A DNA stretch of 64,000 nt from CATOSD01 sp965226695 (GCA_965226695.1 OZ245405.1:3286001-3350000), one strand, 5' to 3'. Counted from the first letter of the stretch, positions 1 to 9,218 are shown. Numbers and translations are program-made. Notes: generated by a model not told the origin, from the sequence alone.

Positions 1-222
1 TACCTGAGCGCAGCGCTGGATGATGGCGACCCAGGCCTGATATTAGACGTGCTGGACGACATCTACCGTGCAAGGCGTATGAAGCAAGACTTTGGGCTGG
101 AGAGTGATAGCTCCTACGAGTCCTTGTCCTCCAACGGCAACCCGGAATTCACCACCGTGCTGAAGGCAGTGCGCGCCATGGGCCTTAGGCTCCAGGCGAC
201 CGCCGCGCCTGAGGATGAGTAG
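1..222 (+). CDS. Putative addiction-module antidote protein, HI1420-like (partial, 5' end outside window)
   Basis: The window opens inside this reading frame; 73 residues remain before the TAG stop. The order of segments (YLSAALDDGDP, then an LDDIYRAR stretch, then NGNPEFTTVLKAVRAMGLRL) matches the HTH-type antidote proteins of HI1420-like toxin-antitoxin pairs. In that family the middle segment is the recognition helix region; here it reads MKQDFGLESDSSYESLS, which departs from the usual form. The toxin partner would normally lie just upstream, outside the window. Family assignment is from pattern memory; activity cannot be judged. Confidence 0.6.
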   Translation, partial: YLSAALDDGDPGLILDVLDDIYRARRMKQDFGLESDSSYESLSSNGNPEFTTVLKAVRAMGLRLQATAAPEDE

Positions 223-258
223 CGCGAGACGGTCATTGCGCCTGAGGGCGCTCCCCGC

Positions 259-1503
259 CTACTTAGGCAGGTTGCACACGTCCAGCGCGGTTAGCGCGAG
301 CACCCGGGCCACCTGCTCCATCTCGCTTATGGGCGCGTACTCGTCCGGAACGTCCGGCGACTCCTGGGTGCCGGCCGGGCCTATCAGCACGCAGGGCACA
401 CCGGCCTTCCACAGGTGACAGCTATCGTTGCCGGTGTAAGAGTTCGGCAGCACCACACCCACGTTCTCAGGCTCCCGGCCCGTCACGGCGCGGACCTGGC
501 GGGCCACCGCCTCAACGATGTACTCGCCGCGCGGCAGGTCGAACGGCTCCATAACCACCTTGTTCGCCTTGAACACCGGCGGCGCGGGCACCTCGATCTC
601 GTAGACGAATTCCGGATCCTCCTCGCTCAGCGCGCCCAGCACGCGGTCGAGGTCCGCCACCACCGACTCGGACGTCATGCCCGGCAGGAAGCGCACGTCG
701 ACCAGCACAGTGCAGAAGTCGCTCACGAAGTTCGGGCCTTTCAGGTCGTAGTCCCGGCCCATTCCGCCCATGATTACGCCGATGTTCACCAGCGGCAGCG
801 CAGGCAGGTCTGCCCGGCGCTCGCACGTGAACTCGACATCCCGCATAGCGGGAATGGCCTTGCGCATCTTGTCGATGGCGTCCACCGAGCCTTGCCGCCG
901 GCTGGTGTGCCTCGACTTGCCGATTGTGTGCACGGCTATGTTAACGACGCCCGCGTGGACTGTCATAACGTTGGCCGGGCCGTGCGGCTCCGTGATTATC
1001 GCCATGTCCGTTAGCGGCCCGTGCTCGCATAGGTACGAAGAGCCCACGCCGCCCTGCAGCTCGCCGACGACGCACGCGAGCACGACGTCGCCCTTCAGCC
1101 GGACGCCTGAGCGTCTCACCGCCTCGGCGGCCTGCACCATCGACGCGACGCCGGCCTGCATGTTGCGCACGCCCGCGCCGAAGAGCCGGTCGCCTTCTAT
1201 GCTCGGCTCCCACGGGTCGCGTTTCCAGCCGAACGCGAGAGGGTCTATGTCCAGGTGGCCGTTGAACATCAGCGACTTGCCGCCGCCCTCGCCCCTGAGC
1301 GTGGCGATCGTCTGGAATCGACCGGGCTCCACTTCCTGGAGTTGCACCTCGTAGCCCCGCCGACCCAGGTAGTCGGCCATGAACCGGGCCAGCTCCGTCT
1401 CTTCGGTCTTGAAGCTCGGAATCCTGAGCATCTGCTTGGCGAGCCCAAGCATGTCGTCGCGGTCTATCGCCGCCAGAACCGCCTGGGTGTCGCTCTGTGT
1501 CAA
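259..1503 (-). CDS. M20-family peptidase/deacylase-like protein with altered metal site
   Basis: A 414-residue protein with the ArgE/DapE fold pattern: N-terminal catalytic half, dimerisation insert, C-terminal catalytic half. The first metal-binding His is present (FNGHLDID). The usual bridging Asp is replaced in GAGVRNMQAG (Asn). The usual DEE motif reads VVGELQGG, keeping the general-base Glu but not the second Glu, and the C-terminal metal His position near SPDVPDEYAP lacks His. ITEPHG retains a Glu. Substrate is unknown. Similar VxNM/GELQGG variants are, as I recall, a recognisable subfamily, so this is probably a conserved variant rather than decay. The start is the first ATG, with AAGGAGGAACG just upstream. 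Confidence 0.8.
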   Translation of the reverse strand: MTQSDTQAVLAAIDRDDMLGLAKQMLRIPSFKTEETELARFMADYLGRRGYEVQLQEVEPGRFQTIATLRGEGGGKSLMFNGHLDIDPLAFGWKRDPWEPSIEGDRLFGAGVRNMQAGVASMVQAAEAVRRSGVRLKGDVVLACVVGELQGGVGSSYLCEHGPLTDMAIITEPHGPANVMTVHAGVVNIAVHTIGKSRHTSRRQGSVDAIDKMRKAIPAMRDVEFTCERRADLPALPLVNIGVIMGGMGRDYDLKGPNFVSDFCTVLVDVRFLPGMTSESVVADLDRVLGALSEEDPEFVYEIEVPAPPVFKANKVVMEPFDLPRGEYIVEAVARQVRAVTGREPENVGVVLPNSYTGNDSCHLWKAGVPCVLIGPAGTQESPDVPDEYAPISEMEQVARVLALTALDVCNLPK

Positions 1504-1550
1504 CTCGTTCCTCCTTCATGGCGTGGACCAGGTGGTCTTGCGAACAGCGG

Positions 1551-1581
1551 GCTTAGATTCCTCGGCTCCGCTCGGAATGAC
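1551..1581. repeat. Dispersed repeat family C, copy 1
   Basis: Contains ATTCCTCGGCTCCGCTCGG followed by AATGACA, the core of a repeat found six times in this window. It sits in the gap between the epimerase-like gene and the M20 gene. Upstream flanking bases (GCGTGGACCA and CTTGCG) resemble those of copy 2, so the unit is longer than the core. Confidence 0.8.
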
Positions 1582-1624
1582 AATAGCGAAACGCACGGAA
1601 TTACAATTGTGGGGGGGCGTCAGC

Positions 1625-2575
1625 TCACCGCCAGTCGCCGCTGCCCGCTCCCTGAGCACCGGCCCTATAGTGGCGGTCCAGCTCCGAGACGTATCCCCTT
1701 CCCAGGTCCGCGCCGTGCTCGGCGAGCCAGTCGGACAGGCGAGTCTGGCCGGTAGGCTCGCCACGGGAGACCAGCAGGTCCGCCATCAGGCCTTCCACCT
1801 CGTCCCGCGTCAGTGTCACGTCCCGCATGGCAAGCCCCACTAGTGCGGCCATCAGCATACCCAGCCGCTTGCCCACGTGCGCGACGCGCACCCTCGCACC
1901 AATGGAATCGGCTATCAACCTGACCATCCCCTCGTAGGTGAACACCTCGGGGCCTACCGAGTCTATGGCGTAGCTGTCCTCTCGTCGGCCCGCCTCCACC
2001 ATGAGCGCGGCGTGGTCTCCCGCGTAGATTGGCTGCACACGGTAGTCGCCGCGCCCGAACACGGGGAAGAAGGGAAAGCGCCGGAGCGTCCAGGCGATGT
2101 TGTTGAGTAGCAAGTCCTCCCGACCGTAAATCACGGTGGGCCGGAGTATCGCGTGGCTCATCGCCGACGCGCGCACCGCCTCCTCCGCCTGCGCCTTGCC
2201 CCGGAAGTACGGCAGCGGCGAGTCCGCGTCGGCGTTAGTGATGCTCACGTGCACCACCCGCCGGACCCCGGCGCTCTCGGCGGCGCGCAGCATCGTCCCG
2301 ATGTTGCGCACCGCCACGTCGTGCGTCAGCTCGCCGCGGGCGAACCGCACCCAGTAGGTGTTGTACAGCGTGTGGGCGCCCTCCAGCGAGCGAGCCAGGT
2401 CGGCTGGCCTGTCGAAGTTGTAGGGCACGGCGCCGACCGCACCGCCGAAGAGGCGGGCACTCGGGTGGCCCGTGAGCGTACGCACGGGCCGGCCCAGCTT
2501 CAGCAGCAGCTGTGTGACATATCTGCCCGTGTAGCTGAACGCGCCGGTCACGACGTCGAAATCGGTGCGACTCAT
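1625..2575 (-). CDS. NAD(P)-binding epimerase/NmrA-like protein (atypical SDR)
   Basis: A 316-residue protein with an N-terminal Rossmann nucleotide-binding motif (TGAFSYTGRYV, about residues 10-20). VHVSITNAD, then PYFRGKAQAEEAVRAS and LRPTVIYGRED, are typical of extended or atypical SDRs related to NDUFA9/NmrA proteins. The YxxxK pair is replaced by YFRGK, which still fits. It probably binds NAD(P)H and acts on, or chaperones, an unknown substrate. It is divergent from sbcC, sharing a roughly 105-base gap. AGGAAGG lies upstream of the ATG. Confidence 0.75.
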   Translation of the reverse strand: MSRTDFDVVTGAFSYTGRYVTQLLLKLGRPVRTLTGHPSARLFGGAVGAVPYNFDRPADLARSLEGAHTLYNTYWVRFARGELTHDVAVRNIGTMLRAAESAGVRRVVHVSITNADADSPLPYFRGKAQAEEAVRASAMSHAILRPTVIYGREDLLLNNIAWTLRRFPFFPVFGRGDYRVQPIYAGDHAALMVEAGRREDSYAIDSVGPEVFTYEGMVRLIADSIGARVRVAHVGKRLGMLMAALVGLAMRDVTLTRDEVEGLMADLLVSRGEPTGQTRLSDWLAEHGADLGRGYVSELDRHYRAGAQGAGSGDWR

Positions 2576-2627
2576 CTCCCGCCCGCCTTCCTCATACCAT
2601 CCGCCCGGTGGCGTCCCTCGGTTGGGC

Positions 2628-2633
2628 TATAAT
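2628..2633 (+). promoter_or_regulatory. Possible -10 element upstream of sbcC
   Basis: A perfect TATAAT lies 47 bases before the sbcC ATG in the divergent gap. The -35 position has no good match (CCGGTG about 17 bases upstream), so this is only a half-supported promoter. Confidence 0.4.
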
Positions 2634-2680
2634 GTCCGCCAAGCCTATCTTGGCCCACTTTACCCCAAACGAGGACGCAT

Positions 2681-5600
2681 ATGATACCCCTACGCCTGAG
2701 CGTCAGAAATTTCATGTGCTACCGGGACAACGTGCCTACGCTGGACTTCGAGAGCCTGCACGTCGCGTGCCTGTGCGGCGAAAACGGGCACGGCAAGAGC
2801 GCGCTGCTCGACGCCATCACCTGGGCGCTCTGGGGCAGCGCAAGGGCCAGCCAGCAGCACGAGCTGATCCACCAGGGCCAGACTGACATGGAGGTCACGC
2901 TCGACATCCTCGTGCGCGAACAGGTCTACCGCGTGATACGAAAGCACACTCGCAGGGCGGGGGCACGCCAGGGCGCCACGGTGCTCGAGTTCCAGGCGTC
3001 GACCGGCGACGGCTACCGCCCCGTGACGGCCAACAGCGTTCGCGAGACCGAAGCCCTGATAGTCCGGACAATCCAGCTCGACTACGAAACCTTCATCAAC
3101 ACCGCCTATCTTCAGCAGGGCAAGGCCGACCAGTTCACCCAGAACACGGCCTCCAAGCGAAAAGAGTTCCTTGCAGAGGCGCTGGGCCTCTCATACTACG
3201 AGCAGCTCGAGGAGCGGGCGAAGCACCGCGCGGCCGAGCTGCGGGACACCATACGAAACGCCACGGAACGCATGAGGAGCCGCCGGCCGGAGATAGATCT
3301 CAAGCCCGATTACGAGCGCAGGCTGGAGTCCGCGCGCGCGGGCATCGCCGGGCTCACCCCCGAACGGGACGAGCGTCTCGCCAAACACGAGGCGCTGCAG
3401 CGCACGGCCACCGAGTTGTCGCTCAAGCGCCGGGACCTTCCGGACATGGAAGCCCGGCTGGCCTACGCCAGGGGCGAGACCGTGCGACTGGAGCACGAGA
3501 CGCGAGAACTGCGAGCGTGGCTGGACGCGGACGAGGCCATCGCCGCGCGCGCCGACGAGATAGAGGCCAACTTCGCGGCGCTGGGTGCAGCGAGGGCCGA
3601 GGTCGAGAGGCTCCAAGGCGCCCAGACGTCGCTGGGCGCCTTGCGGAGCCGGCAGGCCGAGTTGAACGCCCTGATCGAAGTCCAGCGGGCGGAGATGGAG
3701 ACGCAACGTGGGCGGCACCAGAACGACGTGGACATGCTCGAGTCCGAAGCCGGCAGTATCCCCGAATTGGAGGCCGGACTCGAAGCGCTGCGAACGCGAA
3801 CGGACCGTCTGCCGGAACTCGAGGCCGCGGCGCGTTCCCTGGCCGAGGACGCGCAGGCCGCCGACGCGGAATTGGCCAGGCTCAACCGCGCGCTCGATCG
3901 CAAGAGCGCGATCGACTCCAGCGTGGCCGAGCTCGAAAGCCAGATCGCGCTGGAGGAACAGGCGCTCGAAATGAGGCTCGACCAGGCCGCCTACAGGGTG
4001 ACGCACGAGCTGGAACCCGCCGCGGCACGCATTCCCGAGATCGAGGAGCGCCAGCGGCTCAACGAGCTCGCCCAGCGTCGGCTCGAGGCGAACTCAGAGC
4101 AGGTTGAAGCGATGCGCGGCGAGGAACGGGCCGCCGCCCTGCGCGTTCAGTCCCTGGTGCAGGCCAACGAGGCGCTCTACTCAGAGATGGAGGACACCAG
4201 GCGAAAATTCGAGCTGCTGGACCAGGGCGATACGCTTTGCCCGCTGTGCGGCCAGCCGGTGGGCTACGACGGAGCTGAGCACCTGCGCGCCGAATACGAG
4301 GCACAGGGCCGCGAAGCCAGGCAGCACTTCGATGAGAACGAAGCCGAACGCCGCGAGCTGGAAGCAAAGGGCGCTCGGTTAGCCACACACATCCGTGAAG
4401 CGGAATCGGCGTTTCAAGGAGAAAGCAGGCGCGTCCAGAGCGAAGCCACGGCACTGGCCCGCGAAGGCGACGACGCCGAAAGGTCGCGGGCGCAGATCGA
4501 GTCCGAATCCCTGGAAGTGGAGCGGCTGCGGGCCATTCTCGCGTCCGGCGACTACGCCCGCGAGCAGAGGCGCGGCATCGAGCGGCTGAGGCGGGAAATG
4601 CACTCGGTGGGCTACGACGCCGAAAGCCGCGACGCCGCACAGCGGCGGGCGACCGATCTCCACGCGCGGGCATCCAGGGTTGCGGCGGAGCTCGAGGCCG
4701 AGCGGCAGAGCGTCGACTACGAAGGCGTCCGGCTACGGCGCGATCTTGATAGCGCGTATGCGGCCGAGGCGCGACTGCTCGAGGCGCGGCGCTCCCTGGA
4801 CGCCGTGAGCGCGACGCTCGAGGCCCGCGACTACGCCCGCAAAGAGCGGGCCGGCCTGACGCGAGTGGCGGCCGAAATCGAGACGCTCGGCTACGACGCC
4901 ACCGCCCACCAGGCGCAGCGGGACAGGGCGTCGGCCCTCGAATCCTACGAGGACCTGCACCGGCAGTTGCGGGAAGCCCAGGGCCGGCTGGAGGCAGAAC
5001 GCGCGTCGCTCGACGAAAGGCGGCAGACGCTGGCGAGGCGCACCGCCGAGGCGGAGGACTACGAGGCCCGCGTGTCCGAAACGCGGACGGTGCTGGCGGC
5101 GCTTCCTGAGATCGAGGCGAAGCTGGGAGAGTCCGAGCGGCGGCTCCGCAAACTGGAAGGCCGGTTGCGAGACTTCGACGTGCAGCGGGGTATACAACAG
5201 GAACGCATTGCCCACTGCGCCGGCTTGGAGACGCAAACGCGCGCGGACGAGGCCGCCCGGCGCGGGCTGGTGGACGAGAAGAGCATTTACGACGAGCTGG
5301 CCGTGGCCTTCGGCAAGAACGGCATCCCCGCGCTCATCATCGAAAGCGCCATCCCCCAACTCCAGGGCGACGCCAACCGGTTGCTGTCCCGTCTGACTGA
5401 AAACCGGATGAGCCTGAAGCTGGAGCTCAGGGAGGGCCGGCGGCTGAGGGGCTCGGACGTCCGGGCCGAGGAGTTGGACATCCTCATCTCCGACGAGATC
5501 GGCACACGCAGCTACGAGATGTTCAGCGGGGGAGAGGCGTTCCGGATCGACTTCGCACTGCGCATTGCGCTGTCCCAGATGCTCGCCAGCAGGTCGGGCG

Positions 5601-5806
5601 CCCCGCTGCCTATCCTGTTCATAGACGAGGGATTCGGCACGCAGGACGCATCGGGGCAGGAGCGGCTGACAGAGGCCATCAAGTCAATCGAGGACGACTT
5701 CCAGAAGATTATAGTGATAACCCACGTCGATCAGATCAAGGAGGCTTTCCCGGTCCGGATCGAAGTCACCAAGGACGAATACGGCGCAACCTTCAGCATA
5801 GTCTAG
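2681..5806 (+). CDS. sbcC: SbcC/Rad50-type repair exonuclease ATPase subunit
   Basis: A 1041-residue SMC-like ATPase. Walker A GENGHGKS is at residues 33-40. Two long coiled-coil arms flank a zinc-hook CPLC at about residues 520-523. The C-terminal ABC signature FSGGEAFRIDFAL is near 947 and Walker B ILFIDEGFG near 980. With SbcD (Mre11) this family processes DNA ends and hairpins. No sbcD lies next to it in this window, and the gene is flanked by unrelated genes. GAGG upstream of ATG 2681 supports this start. Confidence 0.93.
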   Translation: MIPLRLSVRNFMCYRDNVPTLDFESLHVACLCGENGHGKSALLDAITWALWGSARASQQHELIHQGQTDMEVTLDILVREQVYRVIRKHTRRAGARQGATVLEFQASTGDGYRPVTANSVRETEALIVRTIQLDYETFINTAYLQQGKADQFTQNTASKRKEFLAEALGLSYYEQLEERAKHRAAELRDTIRNATERMRSRRPEIDLKPDYERRLESARAGIAGLTPERDERLAKHEALQRTATELSLKRRDLPDMEARLAYARGETVRLEHETRELRAWLDADEAIAARADEIEANFAALGAARAEVERLQGAQTSLGALRSRQAELNALIEVQRAEMETQRGRHQNDVDMLESEAGSIPELEAGLEALRTRTDRLPELEAAARSLAEDAQAADAELARLNRALDRKSAIDSSVAELESQIALEEQALEMRLDQAAYRVTHELEPAAARIPEIEERQRLNELAQRRLEANSEQVEAMRGEERAAALRVQSLVQANEALYSEMEDTRRKFELLDQGDTLCPLCGQPVGYDGAEHLRAEYEAQGREARQHFDENEAERRELEAKGARLATHIREAESAFQGESRRVQSEATALAREGDDAERSRAQIESESLEVERLRAILASGDYAREQRRGIERLRREMHSVGYDAESRDAAQRRATDLHARASRVAAELEAERQSVDYEGVRLRRDLDSAYAAEARLLEARRSLDAVSATLEARDYARKERAGLTRVAAEIETLGYDATAHQAQRDRASALESYEDLHRQLREAQGRLEAERASLDERRQTLARRTAEAEDYEARVSETRTVLAALPEIEAKLGESERRLRKLEGRLRDFDVQRGIQQERIAHCAGLETQTRADEAARRGLVDEKSIYDELAVAFGKNGIPALIIESAIPQLQGDANRLLSRLTENRMSLKLELREGRRLRGSDVRAEELDILISDEIGTRSYEMFSGGEAFRIDFALRIALSQMLASRSGAPLPILFIDEGFGTQDASGQERLTEAIKSIEDDFQKIIVITHVDQIKEAFPVRIEVTKDEYGATFSIV

Positions 5807-5833
5807 CCGGCATCGCGGAGCGCGCTGGAGGGC

Positions 5834-5862
5834 TTGCCCAATATCGAACTTGGGCGGATAAT
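5834..5862 (+). promoter_or_regulatory. Candidate promoter with embedded palindrome, upstream of cyclase gene
   Basis: TTGCCC (5834-5839) and GATAAT (5857-5862) are separated by 17 bases. Overlapping the spacer is an inverted repeat GCCCAA (5836-5841) and TTGGGC (5850-5855) with an 8-base centre, placed as a repressor operator would be. No local regulator gene is apparent. Confidence 0.5.
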
Positions 5863-5936
5863 ACTACCCAGACGCCGGCGACGCGATGGGCCTGACGCGC
5901 GAGCCGCGCCGGCACGACCCGCCTAAGGAGGCCGCT

Positions 5937-6884
5937 TTGAGTAACCACGTACCATCCGAGGCCGAAGTCCTGTCGTACTTCGACTCGCTCAGCAACTGGG
6001 GCAGATGGGGCGACGACGACCAGCTCGGCACGCTCAACCTGCTCAGCCCCGCAAAGACGCTGCAAGCCACGTCGCTGGTGCGCGAGGGCGTGAGCGTCTC
6101 GTGCGCGCGGCCCGTGCTGTTCGAAGCCGCGGCCGACGTGCCCGTTCCGCCCATGCACTTCATGGTCGAGAGCGGCGAGGGCTGGGCCAGCGGCCAGAAG
6201 GTCTCATCCAGGCCGAACCAGGCCTCGACCGACTTCTTCGGCATGATCTTCCACGGCTTCACCATTACACACGTCGACAGCCTGGCCCACTTCTTCTGGG
6301 AAGGCAAGCTGTACAACGGACGCCCCGCGCACCTGATTTCGACCAGCCTGGGCGCTACCGTGGAGTCCATCGACCTTGCCCACAAGGGCATAGTGACGCG
6401 CGGAGTGCTGGTTGACGTGCCCGAGATCCGGGGCGTGGACTGGCTGGAGCGGGGCGAAGGGGTGATGCCGGAAGACATCCTGGCGGCCGAGGAGCGCTGC
6501 GGCTTCACCATCGAGGAGGGCGACGTGCTGCTGATACGCACCGGCCAGTTGCATCGGCGCAACGTCGAAGGCCCCGTGCCACGCGAGGCCGGCTCCACCG
6601 CGTGCCAGGCGGCGTGCTTGCCGCTGTTCCACGAGCGGGGAATCGCCATGCTGGGCACCGACACCGGCAACGACGTCTCGCCGTCCGGCTATCCGTCCAT
6701 GTCCAACCCGGTCCACCAGGTGGGCATCGTCGCGATGGGGATGTGGATCCTGGACAACGCCAACCTCGAAGAGCTGGCCCAGGCGTGCAAGGAGCGCAAC
6801 CGGTGGGAGTTCATGCTGTCCATCGGCACGCTGCGGCTTACCAACACCACCGGCTCGCCGTGCAACCCGCTGGCCATATTCTAG
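5937..6884 (+). CDS. Cyclase-family protein (kynurenine formamidase-like hydrolase)
   Basis: 315 residues from a TTG start chosen because AAGGAGG (5925-5931) precedes it by 5 bases; an in-frame ATG at 5886 has no such site. THVDSLAHFFWEG is the HxD...H metal-binding signature of the cyclase/formamidase family. SPSGYPSMSNPVHQ near the C-terminus is typical of the longer bacterial members. These enzymes hydrolyse amides or cyclic substrates using zinc or manganese. Physiological substrate is not inferable. A promoter-like element and palindrome lie upstream. Confidence 0.82.
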   Translation: MSNHVPSEAEVLSYFDSLSNWGRWGDDDQLGTLNLLSPAKTLQATSLVREGVSVSCARPVLFEAAADVPVPPMHFMVESGEGWASGQKVSSRPNQASTDFFGMIFHGFTITHVDSLAHFFWEGKLYNGRPAHLISTSLGATVESIDLAHKGIVTRGVLVDVPEIRGVDWLERGEGVMPEDILAAEERCGFTIEEGDVLLIRTGQLHRRNVEGPVPREAGSTACQAACLPLFHERGIAMLGTDTGNDVSPSGYPSMSNPVHQVGIVAMGMWILDNANLEELAQACKERNRWEFMLSIGTLRLTNTTGSPCNPLAIF

Positions 6885-6915
6885 CGGCGTGGAAGTAGAG
6901 CACGGAGCACGACCG

Positions 6916-7344
6916 ATGGGCGTCGAGACCCACCTGAGGCAGAAGGAGCGCATTGTCTCGCGCTTTGGGCCGTACTACGCCACGTCCACAAGGCTGATCC
7001 TGCACCTGGAGAGGGACGGCATGGAGGAGTTGCACGAGCTTCCGTACTCCCAGATCGACAAGATCGGCGAGGTGCGGAAGTCGAACCATCCGCGCATGAT
7101 GATAGGCGCCATCGTAACCATAGTCTCGATCGTAGCGTCGTTCAGCCTCAACATGATAACGCCGCTGCTCGGAGTGGTGGCCGGCGCGTTCCTGGTGCTG
7201 CACGGCAGCATAGGCGGCCCGGCCTACTACCAGGTGCACGGCAGGGACGTGCCACGGGCGCAGATGCACCTCTGGCAGATCCGGTACCGGGGCGCGGGCA
7301 GCCTGATCGCGTCGATTCGCACCATCAAAGGCGAGCACGTCTGA
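6916..7344 (+). CDS. Small two-helix membrane protein, PH-like, unknown function
   Basis: 142 residues from ATG 6916, preceded by GGAG (6904-6907); a GTG at 6889 is an alternative start. The N-terminal stretch (RIVSRFGPYYATSTRLIL) resembles bacterial PH-like domains that read a short beta segment before a membrane anchor. Two hydrophobic helices follow (MMIGAIVTIVSIVASFSL and LLGVVAGAFLVLHGSIG). It sits 31 bases after the cyclase gene and may be cotranscribed. No catalytic motif is visible. Confidence 0.65.
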   Translation: MGVETHLRQKERIVSRFGPYYATSTRLILHLERDGMEELHELPYSQIDKIGEVRKSNHPRMMIGAIVTIVSIVASFSLNMITPLLGVVAGAFLVLHGSIGGPAYYQVHGRDVPRAQMHLWQIRYRGAGSLIASIRTIKGEHV

Positions 7345-7450
7345 CACCCCGAAGGGATTCGGGTGAGGGAGAGTCGCACCAACACTTCACCCTCACCCTT
7401 CGGCAGGCTCAGGGCAGGCCCTCAATCCTCTCCCATCAAGGGAGAGGAGG
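7345..7450. repeat. Dispersed repeat family A, copy 1
   Basis: The gap between two convergent genes holds CCTCTCCCTTGATGGGAGAGG (reverse strand sense) and TTCACCCTCACCCTTCGGCA-type segments, seen in variant form at four other places. The inverted arms could form a strong hairpin and might serve as a bidirectional terminator. The last codons of the trehalose-phosphatase gene lie inside it. Confidence 0.7.
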
Positions 7451-8269
7451 TCTAATGGGAACCACCGCGCCGTTCAGCCACGACAGGAACCTCCCCACTT
7501 CCGGCACGCCATCCAGCGAGTAGTCCGCCGCGCGCAGCGCAGCCTCCGGCGTGTCGTCGTGAAGGACCACCACGCCCAGTCCCGCGAGCGCGCCCGCACC
7601 CGACAGTTCCCTAACGGCCTCCAGCGCGTCGACGTCGGTTGTGTCGTCGCCCACGAACAGCAAGCCGTCCAGCGCGAAGCGCCGCGCCAGACTCCTCGTC
7701 GCGCTGCCCTTGTTCGGCCCGTTCGCGGCGCGAAGCTCCAGCGCCATCTTGCCCCAGAACGCCTCGACGCCACGCGCTGCCGAGCCCGCTCGTCCAAGAG
7801 CGCCGTCCAACTCACGTGCTGCCCGCTCCGGATCGGGAGCAAGCCGGAAGTGCGCGGTCGCGCTGAGGCCCTTGTCATGCCAAACCATGCCGGGCAGGTC
7901 CACGGCGGCGCGCAGGAACGCGAACGTGCGGGCGACCGCGCCGCGGGCCGCCTCGGCCTCAGGTGCCAGCTCCAGCCGCCCGTCTCGCAGCACCTCCGCG
8001 CCGTGGTTGCCAACGTAGGTCAGGCCGTCCACTCCAACCAGCGCGGCCACGTCATCGGCCGCGCGGCCGGACATCACCGCCGCCAGCGCCAGCTTGCGCG
8101 CGAGGCCCCGCAGGGCGGTGGCGGCCTCTGGCAGCACGCGCGCCTCGCCCGGCGTGGGGGCTATCTCGGAGATGGTGCCGTCGAAGTCCACCACTATGCC
8201 CAGCCGGCGGGCGCGCAACAGCGGTGCGACGGCGTGGAGGTTGGACAGCAAGCCGGGCGGCGGTTTCAC
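7436..8269 (-). CDS. otsB: Trehalose-6-phosphate phosphatase
   Basis: A HAD-superfamily phosphatase of 277 residues from GTG 8269. Motif I is VVDFDGTISE, with the nucleophile Asp first and the general acid third; motif IV is LLFVGDDTTDVDAL. YVGNHGAE and the ELRAANGPNKGSA segment are characteristic of OtsB. It would dephosphorylate trehalose-6-phosphate to trehalose. The frame stays open to an ATG at 8368, but that extension translates repeat B and is unlikely to be protein. No otsA is adjacent in this window. The 3' end runs into repeat A. Confidence 0.85.
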   Translation of the reverse strand: MKPPPGLLSNLHAVAPLLRARRLGIVVDFDGTISEIAPTPGEARVLPEAATALRGLARKLALAAVMSGRAADDVAALVGVDGLTYVGNHGAEVLRDGRLELAPEAEAARGAVARTFAFLRAAVDLPGMVWHDKGLSATAHFRLAPDPERAARELDGALGRAGSAARGVEAFWGKMALELRAANGPNKGSATRSLARRFALDGLLFVGDDTTDVDALEAVRELSGAGALAGLGVVVLHDDTPEAALRAADYSLDGVPEVGRFLSWLNGAVVPIRPPLP

Positions 8270-8313
8270 GTCACGCCCGCCAGAACGGGCTGCGTAAACG
8301 ACGAGGTCCCCTT

Positions 8314-8340
8314 GTAGGGGCGGGTTTGAAACCCGCCCGT
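8314..8340. repeat. Dispersed palindromic repeat family B, copy 1
   Basis: GTAG, then GGGCGGGTTTGAAACCCGCCC, a near-perfect palindrome that recurs in the window. It lies upstream of otsB, in the 124-base gap before the SDR gene. Confidence 0.85.
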
Positions 8341-8393
8341 CGCGCCGGCAGCCGGCGCCGCCTTGCACGTTTCCCAGTTGCGCCCCACCCCGA

Positions 8394-9218
8394 CTAGGCG
8401 TTGAACCTGAGCGTGTACAGGTCGGAGGCCATGATCTGGGGGATGCGCGGGCCGAGCTCGCGCCAGTCGTCCTGTGTCGCGGAGATGAGCCGCCCGGTGA
8501 GGCCGTCGGAGGCGTCCGATGCGAGCCACACGGCGAGGGCGGCGGCCTCTTCGAGCGGCGCGCCCCGGCCCGACTTGGTGCGCCGCACCATCGCGCCCAT
8601 CATCGGCTCGATCAGGCTGTCGTCAGACGCCATCGAGTCTAGCAGATCCGTGTCAATCTGGCCGGGGCCGAGGGCGTTTACGCTGACGTTGTGGGGGAGC
8701 ATCTCCAGCGCGAGAGTCTCGGTGAGGCGCACCACGGCGGCTTTGGTCGTGCCATAGGCGCTTATCGTCTCCGACGCTCGCGTCACGCCTGCGCCGGAAA
8801 GGTTGATTATCTTGCCGCCGCCCTGCTCTATCATGTGGGGCAGGACCGCGTGGCAGCAAAGCATGAGACCGGTCACGTTGATGTTGACGGCCTGCGCCCA
8901 GTGCTCGGCGTCGTTCAGGTGCAGCGGGCCCACCGGACCGAGTATGGCGGCGTTGTTCACCAGCACGTCCACGCGCGAGAACCGCTCAAGGGTGTACTCG
9001 ACCATGCGGCGCACGTCATCGGGCTTGGACACGTCGACCGCGAGCGCCGCCGCCTGCGCGCCGGCCGCACGGGCCTCGTCCGCGGCGTCCTCGACCTGGG
9101 CGAGCGTGCGCGAGACCAGCACGAGCTTCGCGCCCTCGCTTGCGTAGGCACGCGCGATGCCCCGGCCGATGCCCTTGCCTGCTCCGGTGATGATGGCAAC
9201 CTTGCCGCGGATAGTCAT
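8394..9218 (-). CDS. SDR-family NAD(P)-dependent oxidoreductase (1 of 3 in tandem)
   Basis: 274 residues from ATG 9218, preceded by GGGAG. Classical SDR motifs: TGAGKGIGRGIA cofactor loop, NNAAILG, catalytic Ser in NLSGAG and YGTTK with catalytic Tyr and Lys. The C-terminus (TGRLISATQDDW) differs from the two neighbours, which end in the usual SELVIDGG form, so it is a more distant paralogue. It oxidises or reduces an unknown alcohol/ketone. Last of a three-SDR run on this strand, 22 bases after the middle one. Confidence 0.85.
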   Translation of the reverse strand: MTIRGKVAIITGAGKGIGRGIARAYASEGAKLVLVSRTLAQVEDAADEARAAGAQAAALAVDVSKPDDVRRMVEYTLERFSRVDVLVNNAAILGPVGPLHLNDAEHWAQAVNINVTGLMLCCHAVLPHMIEQGGGKIINLSGAGVTRASETISAYGTTKAAVVRLTETLALEMLPHNVSVNALGPGQIDTDLLDSMASDDSLIEPMMGAMVRRTKSGRGAPLEEAAALAVWLASDASDGLTGRLISATQDDWRELGPRIPQIMASDLYTLRFNA

